Assembly: GCA_964385695.1 (NCBI GenBank)
Contig: CAYLQA010000005.1
Span: 1 to 64,000, forward strand
Direction of reading: 5' to 3'
Source: CAYLQA01 sp964385695
Lineage (GTDB): Bacteria; Desulfobacterota; Desulfobulbia; Desulfobulbales; Desulfurivibrionaceae
DNA: 64,000 nucleotides
The notes below the pieces were generated by a model. That model was given only the letters and a program-made list of their open reading frames with translations, made no database searches and was not told the DNA's origin. Position numbers and translations under genes: made by a program. Below, piece after piece: positions 35,031-43,152 of this stretch; the stretch's first letter is position 1; every line of letters begins with the position of its first letter.

Positions 35031-35125
35031 CCCTCTCCCGTAGCGGGAGAGGGGGAAGAGGGTGGGAGCGGATTAATGATAGTCGATAAAGCGAATTGTG
35101 TCGTCCCTTCTCCCTGGGGAGAAGG
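35031..35125. repeat. Second palindromic repeat pair
   Basis: A hairpin CCCTCTCCCG/CGGGAGAGGG (35031-35053) and another CCTTCTCCC/GGGAGAAGG (35106-35125), in roughly inverted arrangement. The surrounding sequence (CCCTCACCCCAACCC) is a widespread extragenic repeat type. No gene is seen between 34831 and 35156. Confidence 0.7.
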
Positions 35126-35156
35126 ACAGGATGAGGGGAAAAGTTATGCCCCTGAA

Positions 35157-36479
35157 TTACTCAGCAGCCTGCTTGTCGCCTTTGATGTCATCAGCAAACA
35201 AAGAGGCGCCGCGCTCCATGGCACAGAAGTCACCGCACATGGTGCAGGTCTTGGAGTTTTCCGGGGTGCGCTCGGCCCGAACCTGCTTGGCCTTGTCCGG
35301 GAACATGAGCATGGAGAAATGCTTGTCCCAGTTGGTGTCGCGCCGGGCGATGGCCACCTGCTTTTCATGCTCGCGGCGATCCGGGTATTTGGCTACGTCA
35401 CCAATGCGGGCTGCCAAACGGGTCACGCGCACACCCTCGCGTACATCTTCCTCGTTGGGCAGGGCCAGATGCTCAGCCGGGGTGATGTAGCAGATAAGAT
35501 CCGCACCGTAACGGGCAGAGTTGGCCGCACCGATGGCCGCGGTGATATGGTCATAGCCTGCGCCGCTGTCCAGGGGCAGGGGGCCAAGCACGTAGTATGG
35601 GGCATTGCCGCTCATGCGTTTTTCCAGCATGATGTTGCCGTCGATCTCATCCAGGGGTACATGGCCCGGGCCCTCGACCATCATCTGGCAGCCCATGTCC
35701 CGGCCCAACTCGGCCAGCTCGCAGTTGATGATCATCTCCGCCATCTGGGCCCGATCATGACTGTCGTGGATTGCGCCCGCGCGGATACCGTTGCCCAGAG
35801 AAAGAACCGCATCGTATTTCTTCATCAAGGCGCAAACCCGGTCGAACTGCTCGTAGAGCGGGTTTTCCTTATTGTGGTACTCCATCCAGGAGACCATGAA
35901 GGTGCCACCCTTGGATACCAGGCCGCCGTATCGGTAGCCCTGCTTGCGCAGCCGCTCGATACTGAATCGGTTGATGCCGCAATGGATGGCCATAAAGCTC
36001 ATGCCGTCGGCCAACTGGCGCTCGATGAGATCAAAGAGGTATTCCGGGTCCAGCTTGTTGGGATTCTTGTATTTCTTGGAGGCATCGTGGAATGCCTGGT
36101 ACAGGGGGACGTTGCCGATGGGCAAAGAGCAGTTGGCCATGACCTCCTGACGCACGCGATCCAGATCGCCACCGGTGGAGAGCTCCATTAATGTGTCTGC
36201 CCCTTCCTCCTGGGCGATGCGGGCCTTGCGGATCTCAAGGTCGATATCGTAGATATCCGATGAGGTGCCGATGGAGGCATTGACCTTGGTCCGAAGCCCG
36301 GTGCCGATACCCACTACGTTTTGTGTCACCCGGTTGGGGTTGTTGGGGATAACGATCTCGCCCAATGCCACCTTGTCGCGGATATACTCCGAGCTAAAGC
36401 CTTCGTCTTTGGCGACTTGCTCCATGAGGGAGGTGGTGACACCTTCTCTTGCTAGTTCCAGCTGAGTTTTTACAGACAT
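35157..36479 (-). CDS. bzaF: ThiC-like 5-hydroxybenzimidazole synthase, BzaF type
   Basis: A 440-residue radical-SAM enzyme of the ThiC superfamily. The C-terminal cluster motif reads CTMCGDFC, with one residue less between the last two cysteines than the CX2CX4C of classical ThiC. Two lines favour BzaF, which turns aminoimidazole ribotide into 5-hydroxybenzimidazole for the lower ligand of cobamides, over thiamine ThiC. First, the leader is a cobalamin, not a TPP, riboswitch. Second, the N-terminal pattern (NRVTQNVVGIGTGLRTKVNA) differs from thiamine ThiC. The start at 36479 is preceded by AGGAGAAAAC. No other cobalamin gene is adjacent. Confidence 0.82.
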   Translation of the reverse strand: MSVKTQLELAREGVTTSLMEQVAKDEGFSSEYIRDKVALGEIVIPNNPNRVTQNVVGIGTGLRTKVNASIGTSSDIYDIDLEIRKARIAQEEGADTLMELSTGGDLDRVRQEVMANCSLPIGNVPLYQAFHDASKKYKNPNKLDPEYLFDLIERQLADGMSFMAIHCGINRFSIERLRKQGYRYGGLVSKGGTFMVSWMEYHNKENPLYEQFDRVCALMKKYDAVLSLGNGIRAGAIHDSHDRAQMAEMIINCELAELGRDMGCQMMVEGPGHVPLDEIDGNIMLEKRMSGNAPYYVLGPLPLDSGAGYDHITAAIGAANSARYGADLICYITPAEHLALPNEEDVREGVRVTRLAARIGDVAKYPDRREHEKQVAIARRDTNWDKHFSMLMFPDKAKQVRAERTPENSKTCTMCGDFCAMERGASLFADDIKGDKQAAE

Positions 36480-36534
36480 AGTTTTCTCCTGTCAGGCCTC
36501 CGATGAGCCTTCGGTTTGCATGTCCACCGGGCAT

Positions 36535-36569
36535 AAAAAAATCCGGGCACGGAAAACCGTACCCGGATT
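36535..36569 (-). terminator. Riboswitch expression-platform terminator
   Basis: On the minus strand a 13-bp GC-rich stem (36540-36552 with 36557-36569, loop TTTT, one G-U pair) is followed by seven T. It lies between the cobalamin aptamer and the bzaF start, so binding of cobalamin probably decides between this terminator and read-through. Confidence 0.88.
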
Positions 36570-36599
36570 TTACGGACATAAATCCTGTAGTGAATTTAC

Positions 36600-36765
36600 C
36601 TGGCAGGTCTTCTGACTCCCGGATCAATCTTCTTTCGCGCCTTCCCGCCCAAAGGCAGTGACATATTGCGAAAGTTGTCCCCGGTCACAGCGCCGGCCCA
36701 ACGTTGCGGATTCACACCGCATTCCCTTTTCAGTGTTGCCCGTGAGCAACACCACCAGATAAATG
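36600..36765 (-). promoter_or_regulatory. Cobalamin riboswitch
   Basis: The minus strand reads, in order, GGTG, AAAAGGGAA, GGTGTGAATCCGC, GGCC, GCTGTGACC, CACTG, GGGAAGG and the B12 box GGGAGTCAGAAGACCTGCC. These are the conserved elements of the cobalamin riboswitch. It lies in the leader of bzaF and is followed by a strong terminator hairpin (36535-36569), which indicates transcription attenuation when cobalamin is abundant. Confidence 0.95.
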
Positions 36766-36899
36766 AGTATTTAATTGTCAGCCCTTTTTAACAGATTGGG
36801 GGAAGAATGGAAATAGGGAAGAGTACGGGTGTCACCCAAATAGCCACAACCCCGTATTTTTTCCGTGTTGACTGGTCTGTACGGAAGCATGTAGCTTGT

Positions 36900-36991
36900 C
36901 CCTAACAATATCGCGAAGTGTGGGTCATGTTGGAAAATACAGCCGACAGCCTATAACCGATTAGCCTGCGCGGTATATAAGAATGTTAAGG
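36900..36991. repeat. attC-like site upstream of the DUF4145 gene
   Basis: CCCTAAC (36900-36906) pairs with GTTAAGG (36985-36991) at 6 of 7 positions, like the R''/R' boxes of integron attC sites. Inside it, ATATCGCG (36908-36915) pairs with CGCGGTAT (36969-36976) through 8 bp, including one G-T. An 8-nt spacer lies on the 3' side only. The start codon of the DUF4145 gene follows 5 nt after the last box, as in gene cassettes. No integrase is seen nearby. Confidence 0.45.
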
Positions 36992-36996
36992 CTCTT

Positions 36997-37686
36997 ATGA
37001 AATATTGCCCATATTGCAACAGTGATAAAGGAATAGAATTTCGATATCTATCTGAATACGAAGATGAATGCTATTCATTAAACCTGTCAGACCCTTATAT
37101 TTATGAACACAACGGCAGAATGTTTGTGTCGGAATGTTTAGCCTGTGGTCGTCTGATTCTTAGTGACGATTATGGTGGGCAGCTTGCGTCAGAGTTATTC
37201 GATAAAGCAGAAGTACTGTATCCTGACACCCTATTAACATACGCTTCAATTCCTGAGGAAATACGACTAACTTATGAGAATGCAAAGCGAATACAAAAAC
37301 TCAATTCTGAAGCTTTTGTTATGAGCATACGAAAATGCGTTGAGATAACATGCAAGCTTCACGGTATTGATAAAGGTCCCTTGGCTAAAAAACTTGATAA
37401 GCTATGTTCCCAACTCTCTATGCCTGGTTTATTAGTTGAAGCTGCGAATAGCATAAGGCTTATTGGTAATAAGGCCGCTCATGATATTGAAGATATACAC
37501 CCTGTGAACTCTCAGCAAATTGACGATTTCTTCAGAGTCCTTATGGAATATATTTATGTTCTTCCCTCAAAACTCAGGTGGTTTAAGCATGTAAACAATA
37601 TCGAAGAAGGCAAAGATACACCACCAATTACAAAAGATGGGAAATGGATTATGCAAAAAGGGAAATATCGAGGATGGAAGCCGTAA
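36997..37686 (+). CDS. DUF4145 domain protein, possible gene cassette
   Basis: A 229-residue protein with an N-terminal zinc finger (CPYC, CLAC) and a helical DUF4145 domain with the ending RLIGNKAAHDIEDIHP. DUF4145 proteins resemble HEPN RNases and are common as defence or accessory cargo. The AT-rich gene lacks a Shine-Dalgarno sequence, and its start and stop codons lie within a few bases of attC-like palindromes on both sides, which is typical of integron cassettes. A functional link to the downstream OLD-type ATPase is possible but not shown. Confidence 0.8.
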   Translation: MKYCPYCNSDKGIEFRYLSEYEDECYSLNLSDPYIYEHNGRMFVSECLACGRLILSDDYGGQLASELFDKAEVLYPDTLLTYASIPEEIRLTYENAKRIQKLNSEAFVMSIRKCVEITCKLHGIDKGPLAKKLDKLCSQLSMPGLLVEAANSIRLIGNKAAHDIEDIHPVNSQQIDDFFRVLMEYIYVLPSKLRWFKHVNNIEEGKDTPPITKDGKWIMQKGKYRGWKP

Positions 37687-37770
37687 CCAATTGCTGCACT
37701 TGACCGGAAGAGGCGTGGCGGCGCTAATCGCGTGAAACTTCCGGGCTGGCAATTGAGCTTAACGTTCGCA
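37681..37770. repeat. attC-like palindrome downstream of the DUF4145 gene
   Basis: Nested inverted repeats: CAATTGC (37688-37694) with GCAATTG (37749-37755), and CCGGAAG (37704-37710) with CTTCCGG (37738-37744), plus AAC (37685-37687) with GTT (37764-37766). As in the upstream site, the 3' arm has an 8-nt spacer before GTT and the 5' arm has none. The stop codon of DUF4145 overlaps the 5' box. The last box (GTTCGCA) departs from the GTTRRRY consensus. Confidence 0.45.
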
Positions 37771-37795
37771 CAACAACGAAGAAGGAGGGGTAAAA

Positions 37796-39529
37796 TTGGC
37801 TGCAAAGAAAGTTGATTGGGTTGAGCTAGCTCAGCCGAGGCTCAAAGAGCTCAAGGTGCAGAACTTCCGTTGCATTGGCCATACTCCAGTAACCATCGAA
37901 CTCGATGAAATCATCGTTCTTGTTGGACCGAACAACTCAGGAAAGAGCTCAATACTTCGAGCTTATGAAGTTGTCATGTCGCATGGATCAGCAGCCGGAA
38001 AGCTGGCGATTGAGGATTTTCCGAACGGCCAGATTGACTCGGGTAACCTTCCTGCCATCGAATTGACAACTATTGTTGGGGATAACAGCCCAGGCGATGA
38101 TTGGGTCAGGACGAACGAAGATGGCGAGATAGAAGTGCGCGAACGCTGGTTCTGGGAGAAGGAAGGAGCCCCCACAAGGCAGGGCTGGAATGTCAAGACG
38201 GCCTACTGGGACAAGAAGGTTCCATGGGGCGCGCCAAACATCGCCAAGTCGAGACGTCCTGAGCCACACCGTGTTTCCGCTTTCGATTCACCCGAGAAGC
38301 AAAGCGCTGAAATTACCAAGATCCTCATCGCCGCTCTACAGGATCGAATTAATACGTTGGCGGACGAAGGAGCAGAGCCTGAGGAAACTCCTTATATGAA
38401 GCTTCTGGATTCAGTAAAGACGATTCAGAAAGCTGTTGTCGAGGAGACCAAGGAAGAAATCGGCAAAGTCGAAACAGAACTGCGGAAGTCTCTGCAGGAT
38501 ATCTTTCCAGATCACGACATCCAGTTTGACGCGAAACCAGAAGAGGACGTTGAGAAGACGATCAAGTTGTTCGGTAACGACCCAGAGCTCAAAATGGGGC
38601 TGAAGAACGGATATATGTGTTCCATTGAGAGGCAGGGCAGCGGCGCCCGTCGCACCCTGCTATGGACCGCCCTCAAGATTGTGTCCGAACGCAAGCGCAA
38701 CAAGAAGAATGCGGACCGTCCCCATGTGCTCCTGTTGGACGAGCCTGAGATCTGTTTGCATCCGACCGCAATTCGAGATGCATGTGACGTCCTTTACGGT
38801 TTACCGGCAACTGGCAACTGGCAGGTTATGGTGACGACACATTCTCCCTGTTTCATCAATGTGTCGCGGGACAACACAACCATTGTACGTGTTGAAAGGA
38901 TGAATTCCGGGGACATCGTTGGGACAACGATTTTTCGACCGGAACGGGCCAACCTGGATGAAGACGACCGGGAACGGCTCAAGCTGTTGAACCTGTGCGA
39001 CCCATACATGGCAGAGTTCTTTTTTGGCGGGAGCACCATTCTGGTCGAGGGAGACACCGAATACACAGCGTTTCAGTACCTCAGGGAGGCCTTTCCTGAT
39101 GACTTCAAAGACATCCACGTCATTCGAGCTAGAGGCAAAGCGACGATAGTCTCGTTGATGAAGATCCTAAATCACTTTGGCGCTCCATATGCAGCACTGC
39201 ATGACACGGACAGGAAAATTGCTGTTCGCCAAGGGAAGGAGATTGCTAATCCAGCCTGGTCGCTGAACGCCAAGATTCTTGCTGAAGCGAAGAAGGCTGA
39301 GCACGATGTACGACTTGTGGCTTCTGTTCCGAATTTCGAGGGTGCCTACTATGATGAACAGCTCAAGGGGGACAAGCCATACACCGCACTTGCCAAGCTC
39401 AAAAACGTGGGTGAATTCCGTGATCGCATAGAGAAACTTCTCAGAGCGCTGATTGATCCGGCGAAATCTTTGCCAGAGAATGCCATAGCCTGGAGTGAGG
39501 AAGAGGAACTGGAAGCATTGGACGTGTAG
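37796..39529 (+). CDS. OLD-type ATPase with TOPRIM nuclease domain
   Basis: A 577-residue AAA/ABC-type ATPase fused to TOPRIM. Walker A is GPNNSGKSS (residues 44-52). A signature-like region GSGARRTLLWTALK comes before Walker B LLLDEPEICLHP near residue 312. The C-terminal TOPRIM domain has VEGDTEYTAF (E418) and the DxD of HDTDRK (D470, D472). OLD proteins are DNA nucleases found in phage defence, for instance in Gabija and as effectors of some retrons. The TTG start at 37796 is preceded by AAGGAGGGG. A reverse transcriptase gene begins 81 bp downstream. Composition is unlike that of its neighbours. Confidence 0.9.
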   Translation: MAAKKVDWVELAQPRLKELKVQNFRCIGHTPVTIELDEIIVLVGPNNSGKSSILRAYEVVMSHGSAAGKLAIEDFPNGQIDSGNLPAIELTTIVGDNSPGDDWVRTNEDGEIEVRERWFWEKEGAPTRQGWNVKTAYWDKKVPWGAPNIAKSRRPEPHRVSAFDSPEKQSAEITKILIAALQDRINTLADEGAEPEETPYMKLLDSVKTIQKAVVEETKEEIGKVETELRKSLQDIFPDHDIQFDAKPEEDVEKTIKLFGNDPELKMGLKNGYMCSIERQGSGARRTLLWTALKIVSERKRNKKNADRPHVLLLDEPEICLHPTAIRDACDVLYGLPATGNWQVMVTTHSPCFINVSRDNTTIVRVERMNSGDIVGTTIFRPERANLDEDDRERLKLLNLCDPYMAEFFFGGSTILVEGDTEYTAFQYLREAFPDDFKDIHVIRARGKATIVSLMKILNHFGAPYAALHDTDRKIAVRQGKEIANPAWSLNAKILAEAKKAEHDVRLVASVPNFEGAYYDEQLKGDKPYTALAKLKNVGEFRDRIEKLLRALIDPAKSLPENAIAWSEEEELEALDV

Positions 39530-39554
39530 GAGTACCAACAATCCCCTGCATAAT

Positions 39555-39590
39555 GCCGTTGACAGCCACGGAAACGTGGCCGTCAGCGCC
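39555..39590 (+). ncRNA. Long GAAA-loop hairpin in front of the reverse transcriptase
   Basis: A 16-bp near-perfect stem spans 39555-39590 with a GAAA tetraloop at 39571-39574; only two positions mismatch. It lies 21 nt before the reverse transcriptase start and has no T run, so it is not a typical terminator. Structured RNAs beside reverse transcriptases of retrons and some DRT systems serve as templates or cofactors. This one could be such an RNA or only an mRNA leader structure; its ends are not defined. Confidence 0.5.
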
Positions 39591-39610
39591 CTGGGGGGGG
39601 AAGTAAAACT

Positions 39611-41236
39611 ATGGAAATAGATAAAGCATCGAGGCTATCGGTTCATAATGCACTGAAAGAAGGGTTAACGGATATTTTTCCTGCCCCTACGGAACTTCGT
39701 TTGCTAAAAAACAAATTATTTCAGAAAAAAATCATTAAAAATGTCAGTAAGTGCATCAAGGGCAACTCCCTTGAATCTTTAGAGATAACTCAAATTGATC
39801 ATGTTCTACTCCCCAAAGGAGGCCCGTTTGACTTTAGGCGATGTGCATTGATTCATCCTTTGGATACAATCAAATTCCTTGCATTATCTCTAACTTTCGC
39901 AGACCAGTTGGAAAAACTTCGCCCCAAAAAAAATAAAAAGATTGTTTTTTCATATCGCTTCAAACCGCAAAACGGGTACATTTTCGATCCTAAATACAAC
40001 ATCACTTCCTTCAAAAAACACGTCTCTCAAAAAGTCCGGCAAAAAGGTACCAAAGTTCTTGTCACTTGTGATATCGCAAACTTTTATGACCGCTTAAACC
40101 TACACAGACTTGAATCCATTCTATTATCGACGGGGTTTGAGAAAACAAGAGTTAAACAGCTCAACGAACTGCTTCTATTTTGGGCAAATCGCGATTCATA
40201 TTCGTTACCAGTTGGCTCGAATGCTAGTCGAATTCTAGCTGAAGCTGCGCTTTTAGAAGTTGACAACTATTTGTTGTCAATTGGGGTGAAATTTTGCCGC
40301 TTTGTCGATGACTACAGGCTGTTCGCTCCTAATGCCCACACCTCTCATTATTGGCTTACCCAACTCATTGAGCGTCTCTGGCTTGAAGGGCTAACTATAA
40401 ACCAGCGAAAGACAAAAATTGAAGATGTTTCGAGCCTCAAACCATTATCAGGTGAAGAGACAAAGGAAACAAAGGCGCCTCCAGAAAATAAGAAAAAAGA
40501 AAAAGCAGTCTCCGAAGATCCAGAGCCCCAATTTCGTCTCATGGCGGGTTATGGCGGGACAATACCCACTCGATTTCGAGCACCCAACGTTGCTGAACTA
40601 TCAAAACTTAAAGAAAGCAACCCTAGAAAACTGTTTAAGTCAATAACGGCAAAGAAAATAACGGAACCTGATGACATTAAATCATTTATCAAATCGGTGT
40701 TAGGTTCTGAGAAGTTCCGTTATTTTTCACTACTTCCGGACCTTGCAGACCTTTTCCCTCAATTTACGCCATATATAGTTGATGTTTTAATAAAGTACAA
40801 AGACAAGGTTGAAAGCTCTGAAAAGAAAAAAATTCAGGAGATATTTTCTAGCAAAATTACAAATAGTGAATATTTGCCGGAATATTTGACAATCGCAATA
40901 GTAAGGTTGCTTGGGTGTGAAGACTATCAAGACAGAAAAGCTCTTCTTGTTTTGTTCAGGGGGTTAAAGCGAAATGCAGGAGCATATATTGGAAGAGTTC
41001 TACTTGATTCAATCGAGGACTTAGTATCAAGAAGTGATGTTTTAGAAATAAGAAAGTATTTTACCCGAGCAGACTCATGGGAAAAAAGGCAGATAGTTAG
41101 GATAGTAGACAATCATTTAAGTGAAGATGAAAAACGCCCTTTTTTGAAAAATGTGCTTACTCAGGAAGGGAGGGACATGTTTCTTGTTGAGTACATCAGG
41201 CCATCCAAGAAAAAGACCAAGAAAAAGAAAAAATGA
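39611..41236 (+). CDS. Reverse transcriptase with C-terminal helical extension
   Basis: A 541-residue reverse transcriptase. Motif A is CDIANFYDRL (D154), motif B is LPVGSNASRILAE near residue 200, and motif C is CRFVDDYRL (D233, D234). After a Lys/Glu-rich linker (residues ~280-305) about 230 residues of helical sequence follow, ending in a poly-Lys tail. This length and the C-terminal extension resemble the Abi/UG class of defence-linked enzymes rather than retrons (~320 residues) or group II intron proteins. The gene is much more AT-rich than its surroundings, a sign of transfer. It follows an OLD-type ATPase with a long hairpin between them. Confidence 0.88.
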   Translation: MEIDKASRLSVHNALKEGLTDIFPAPTELRLLKNKLFQKKIIKNVSKCIKGNSLESLEITQIDHVLLPKGGPFDFRRCALIHPLDTIKFLALSLTFADQLEKLRPKKNKKIVFSYRFKPQNGYIFDPKYNITSFKKHVSQKVRQKGTKVLVTCDIANFYDRLNLHRLESILLSTGFEKTRVKQLNELLLFWANRDSYSLPVGSNASRILAEAALLEVDNYLLSIGVKFCRFVDDYRLFAPNAHTSHYWLTQLIERLWLEGLTINQRKTKIEDVSSLKPLSGEETKETKAPPENKKKEKAVSEDPEPQFRLMAGYGGTIPTRFRAPNVAELSKLKESNPRKLFKSITAKKITEPDDIKSFIKSVLGSEKFRYFSLLPDLADLFPQFTPYIVDVLIKYKDKVESSEKKKIQEIFSSKITNSEYLPEYLTIAIVRLLGCEDYQDRKALLVLFRGLKRNAGAYIGRVLLDSIEDLVSRSDVLEIRKYFTRADSWEKRQIVRIVDNHLSEDEKRPFLKNVLTQEGRDMFLVEYIRPSKKKTKKKKK

Positions 41237-41350
41237 GGTCGAGGGTGGGTCAGGCTTGCGTTATTGCATTGTTTGCCAGTGTAGAGTTTTCATTTACTTT
41301 TTGGGGGCTGTTTTTGAAAATTGAAAACTGGGACAGATCTATTGCCATTT

Positions 41351-41590
41351 TTAATTTTCACTCTTTATCCTGGATTTGGCTTCGTTAATGGTGTTCTCCA
41401 CCGCTTTCAGGATAAGATACAGGCCAAGAGCCCCGGTTTTTGAGAGGCCGAGGCGACCCTCTTGGTTGCCCACCATGGATTCGGTTACTTCGCTTAAAAA
41501 TCGGATAACGTTGGCTGCATTTCCCAAAAGATCGTCCGGGCTGTCTTGCCCAATGATGAACATGGACCTGTTTTTTAACTGCGCAACCAT
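41351..41590 (-). CDS. Small hypothetical protein
   Basis: A 79-residue helical protein (MVAQLKNRSMFIIGQDSPDD...). The ATG at 41590 is preceded by AAGGAGAATTGCC. It is short, but the base composition and ribosome site make it plausible. Function unknown. It reads against the reverse transcriptase gene. Confidence 0.5.
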   Translation of the reverse strand: MVAQLKNRSMFIIGQDSPDDLLGNAANVIRFLSEVTESMVGNQEGRLGLSKTGALGLYLILKAVENTINEAKSRIKSEN

Positions 41591-42083
41591 CGGCAATTCT
41601 CCTTGTTAAATGTTATGAACGCTATGGTTTTGTGTTTGTCGGCTTTCTGCTATGGGATGCAGAAAAATAGAAATGCCAATACGATGAAGTGCTTCTTCAC
41701 ACGAGAGTTTGACTGGTAGGGTCTAATCGCCTTTCGCCAGGTTCACGCCACCAGGGCCTATAAGCTTTTAATAGACAATTTGCTTCGCTACTCAGGTGCA
41801 TTGCCAAATGCACCATTTGCCTTTTACGCAGCCGCGTGCGCTTAAAAGAAAGTCTGGTCAACCGAAAGGATATTCTGAGCATCCGCTTTGCTCTTGTCAG
41901 ACCAGGATCTTGCATTCGGCCTCCTGAAATTTCCGCTCCTTGTAAAGGAGGTATTCGATGGTGTGGGCAGTGGTAAGGTCGGTGTCTTGGTACCTTGAAA
42001 GGCGGCAAAAAAACCTTCATTTCATTTACCACTGTCAGTCTCATAAACCTGTTCTTAAAAGTGAGAAAACAAATCAATCCTGA
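41591..42083. other. Intergenic stretch without a clear gene
   Basis: No supported coding region is seen. A long minus-strand frame (41697-42149) is antisense to the DUF1287 remnant and looks spurious. A short frame from 41958, preceded by AAAGGAGGTATTCG, has no recognisable homologue. The stretch is probably recombination debris. Confidence 0.6.
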
Positions 42084-42413
42084 GGCAAATTCACATACCC
42101 TTCCAAACGGATCTGGGGCTTGAACTCTCCGGACACCAATATCGACCACCGGCGGGTGCCCAGCCTTCAGACCTTTTTCTCACGACACGGGGAAGTGTTA
42201 AAGGTCAGCCGGAACGGCTTTGATTATAAGCCAGGCGAACTCGTCACCTGGGTGTTGCCGGGAAATCTGCCCCACATCGGGATTGTCTCGGCCAAGCGGT
42301 CAAGAGACGGCAAAAGACCGCTCATTGTCCACAACATCGGCGCAGGGCGCCAATTGGATGATATGCTTTTCCGTTATAAGATTACCGGGCATTACCGGTA
42401 TGAGGGCTCCTGA
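42084..42413 (+). pseudogene. DUF1287 protein remnant (C-terminal part)
   Basis: The frame from 42084 reads GKFTYPSKRIWGL and NSPDTNIDHRRVPSLQTFF, then VLPGNLPHIGIVSAKRS and IVHNIGAGRQLDD, ending KITGHYRYEGS. These are the conserved C-terminal blocks of DUF1287 proteins (predicted NlpC/P60-like hydrolases). The N-terminal half with its catalytic Cys is missing, and an in-frame stop (TGA, 42081) precedes it. It is therefore a broken gene. Confidence 0.85.
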
Positions 42414-42535
42414 ACAACGGGCAATGGCGGCCCTGGAAAAACTGGGACAGAACTTTTTTTGATGAGTGTTGTATCCTTTTGGGTAATTGACATTATATGC
42501 ATAAAACATTATTCTTATGCATATGGAGGTGTGCC

Positions 42536-42739
42536 ATGAGAACAACATTGGATTTGCCCGAAGAGCTTCTTTCTGAGGCCATGAAAACAACACATATCCA
42601 AACCAAAACCAAGGTCATCATTACTGCCCTCGAAGAGCTTATCCGGAAATCAAAGATAGCCGGGATCAAACAGTATAAGGGCAAGGTCGATTTGGATATG
42701 GATTTGGATGCAGTTCGGGGCCGTCAATGTCGGTTTTAG
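42536..42739 (+). CDS. vapB: VapB-type antitoxin
   Basis: A 67-residue antitoxin with the N-terminal MRTTLDLPEELLSEAMKTT (ribbon-helix-helix-like DUF2191 type) and an acidic C-terminal tail. GGAGGTGTGCC lies before the ATG at 42536. It overlaps the toxin gene by 13 bp, so the pair is co-translated. The region upstream with TTATATGCATAAAACATTATTCTTATGCATATGG contains a TATGCAT-type inverted repeat, a probable autoregulatory operator. Confidence 0.88.
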   Translation: MRTTLDLPEELLSEAMKTTHIQTKTKVIITALEELIRKSKIAGIKQYKGKVDLDMDLDAVRGRQCRF

Positions 42740-43107
42740 TCGACACCTCTGTCTGGGTTGATTATTTCCGAAGCGGCAATAGTTTTGAGCAGCTCGATTT
42801 TTTTATAGATGAAAATATTGTCGTCACAAACGATCTCATCCTTGCCGAGTTAATCCCCTTCCTGAAACTTAAAAATCAAAGAAAACTCATCTCGCTCCTA
42901 GAGCAAATAGACCGACTTGAACTTGCCATAAACTGGGGACAACTCCGCGATTACCAGTATAAATGTCTGAAAAACGGCATCAACGGAGTCGGCATCCCTG
43001 ATCTCATAATTGCCCAAAACGCGAAACAGAATCGTTGCAGCATCTTCAGCCAGGACAATCACTTCAAGCTGATGAAGGATGTGCTTAAAATTCAGTTAGT
43101 CGAGTGA
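42727..43107 (+). CDS. vapC: VapC-type PIN toxin
   Basis: A 126-residue PIN-domain ribonuclease. The acidic residues are in LVDTSVWVDYF, LILAELIPF, and IPDLIIAQNAKQNRCSIFSQDNHF. VapC toxins cleave tRNA or rRNA and are neutralised by VapB. The start at 42727 overlaps vapB by 13 bp. The pair lies between two broken genes and may have helped to keep this stretch. Confidence 0.9.
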   Translation: MSVLVDTSVWVDYFRSGNSFEQLDFFIDENIVVTNDLILAELIPFLKLKNQRKLISLLEQIDRLELAINWGQLRDYQYKCLKNGINGVGIPDLIIAQNAKQNRCSIFSQDNHFKLMKDVLKIQLVE

Positions 43108-43152
43108 TCTCCCAAGAAGTCTATCGGTGAAAACCGGGACTCTTTTGTTGTT

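Noticed and set aside
35157..36479. Assignment as thiamine synthase ThiC.
   Set aside because: The leader is a cobalamin riboswitch and the cluster spacing differs from thiamine ThiC; BzaF fits better.
39611..41236. Assignment as a retron or group II intron enzyme.
   Set aside because: It is longer than retron enzymes, with a C-terminal helical domain, and lacks a maturase or endonuclease domain; no msr/msd pattern was recognised.
36900..41236. A complete integron.
   Set aside because: No integrase or attI is visible and the OLD/RT segment ends without an attC-like site.
41324..41340. GGGACAG words at 41330 and 42444 as further WYL operator sites.
   Set aside because: They lack the TGTCC second arm at the right distance.
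41697..42149. Minus-strand 150-residue frame.
   Set aside because: Antisense to the DUF1287 remnant, odd composition, no recognisable domain.
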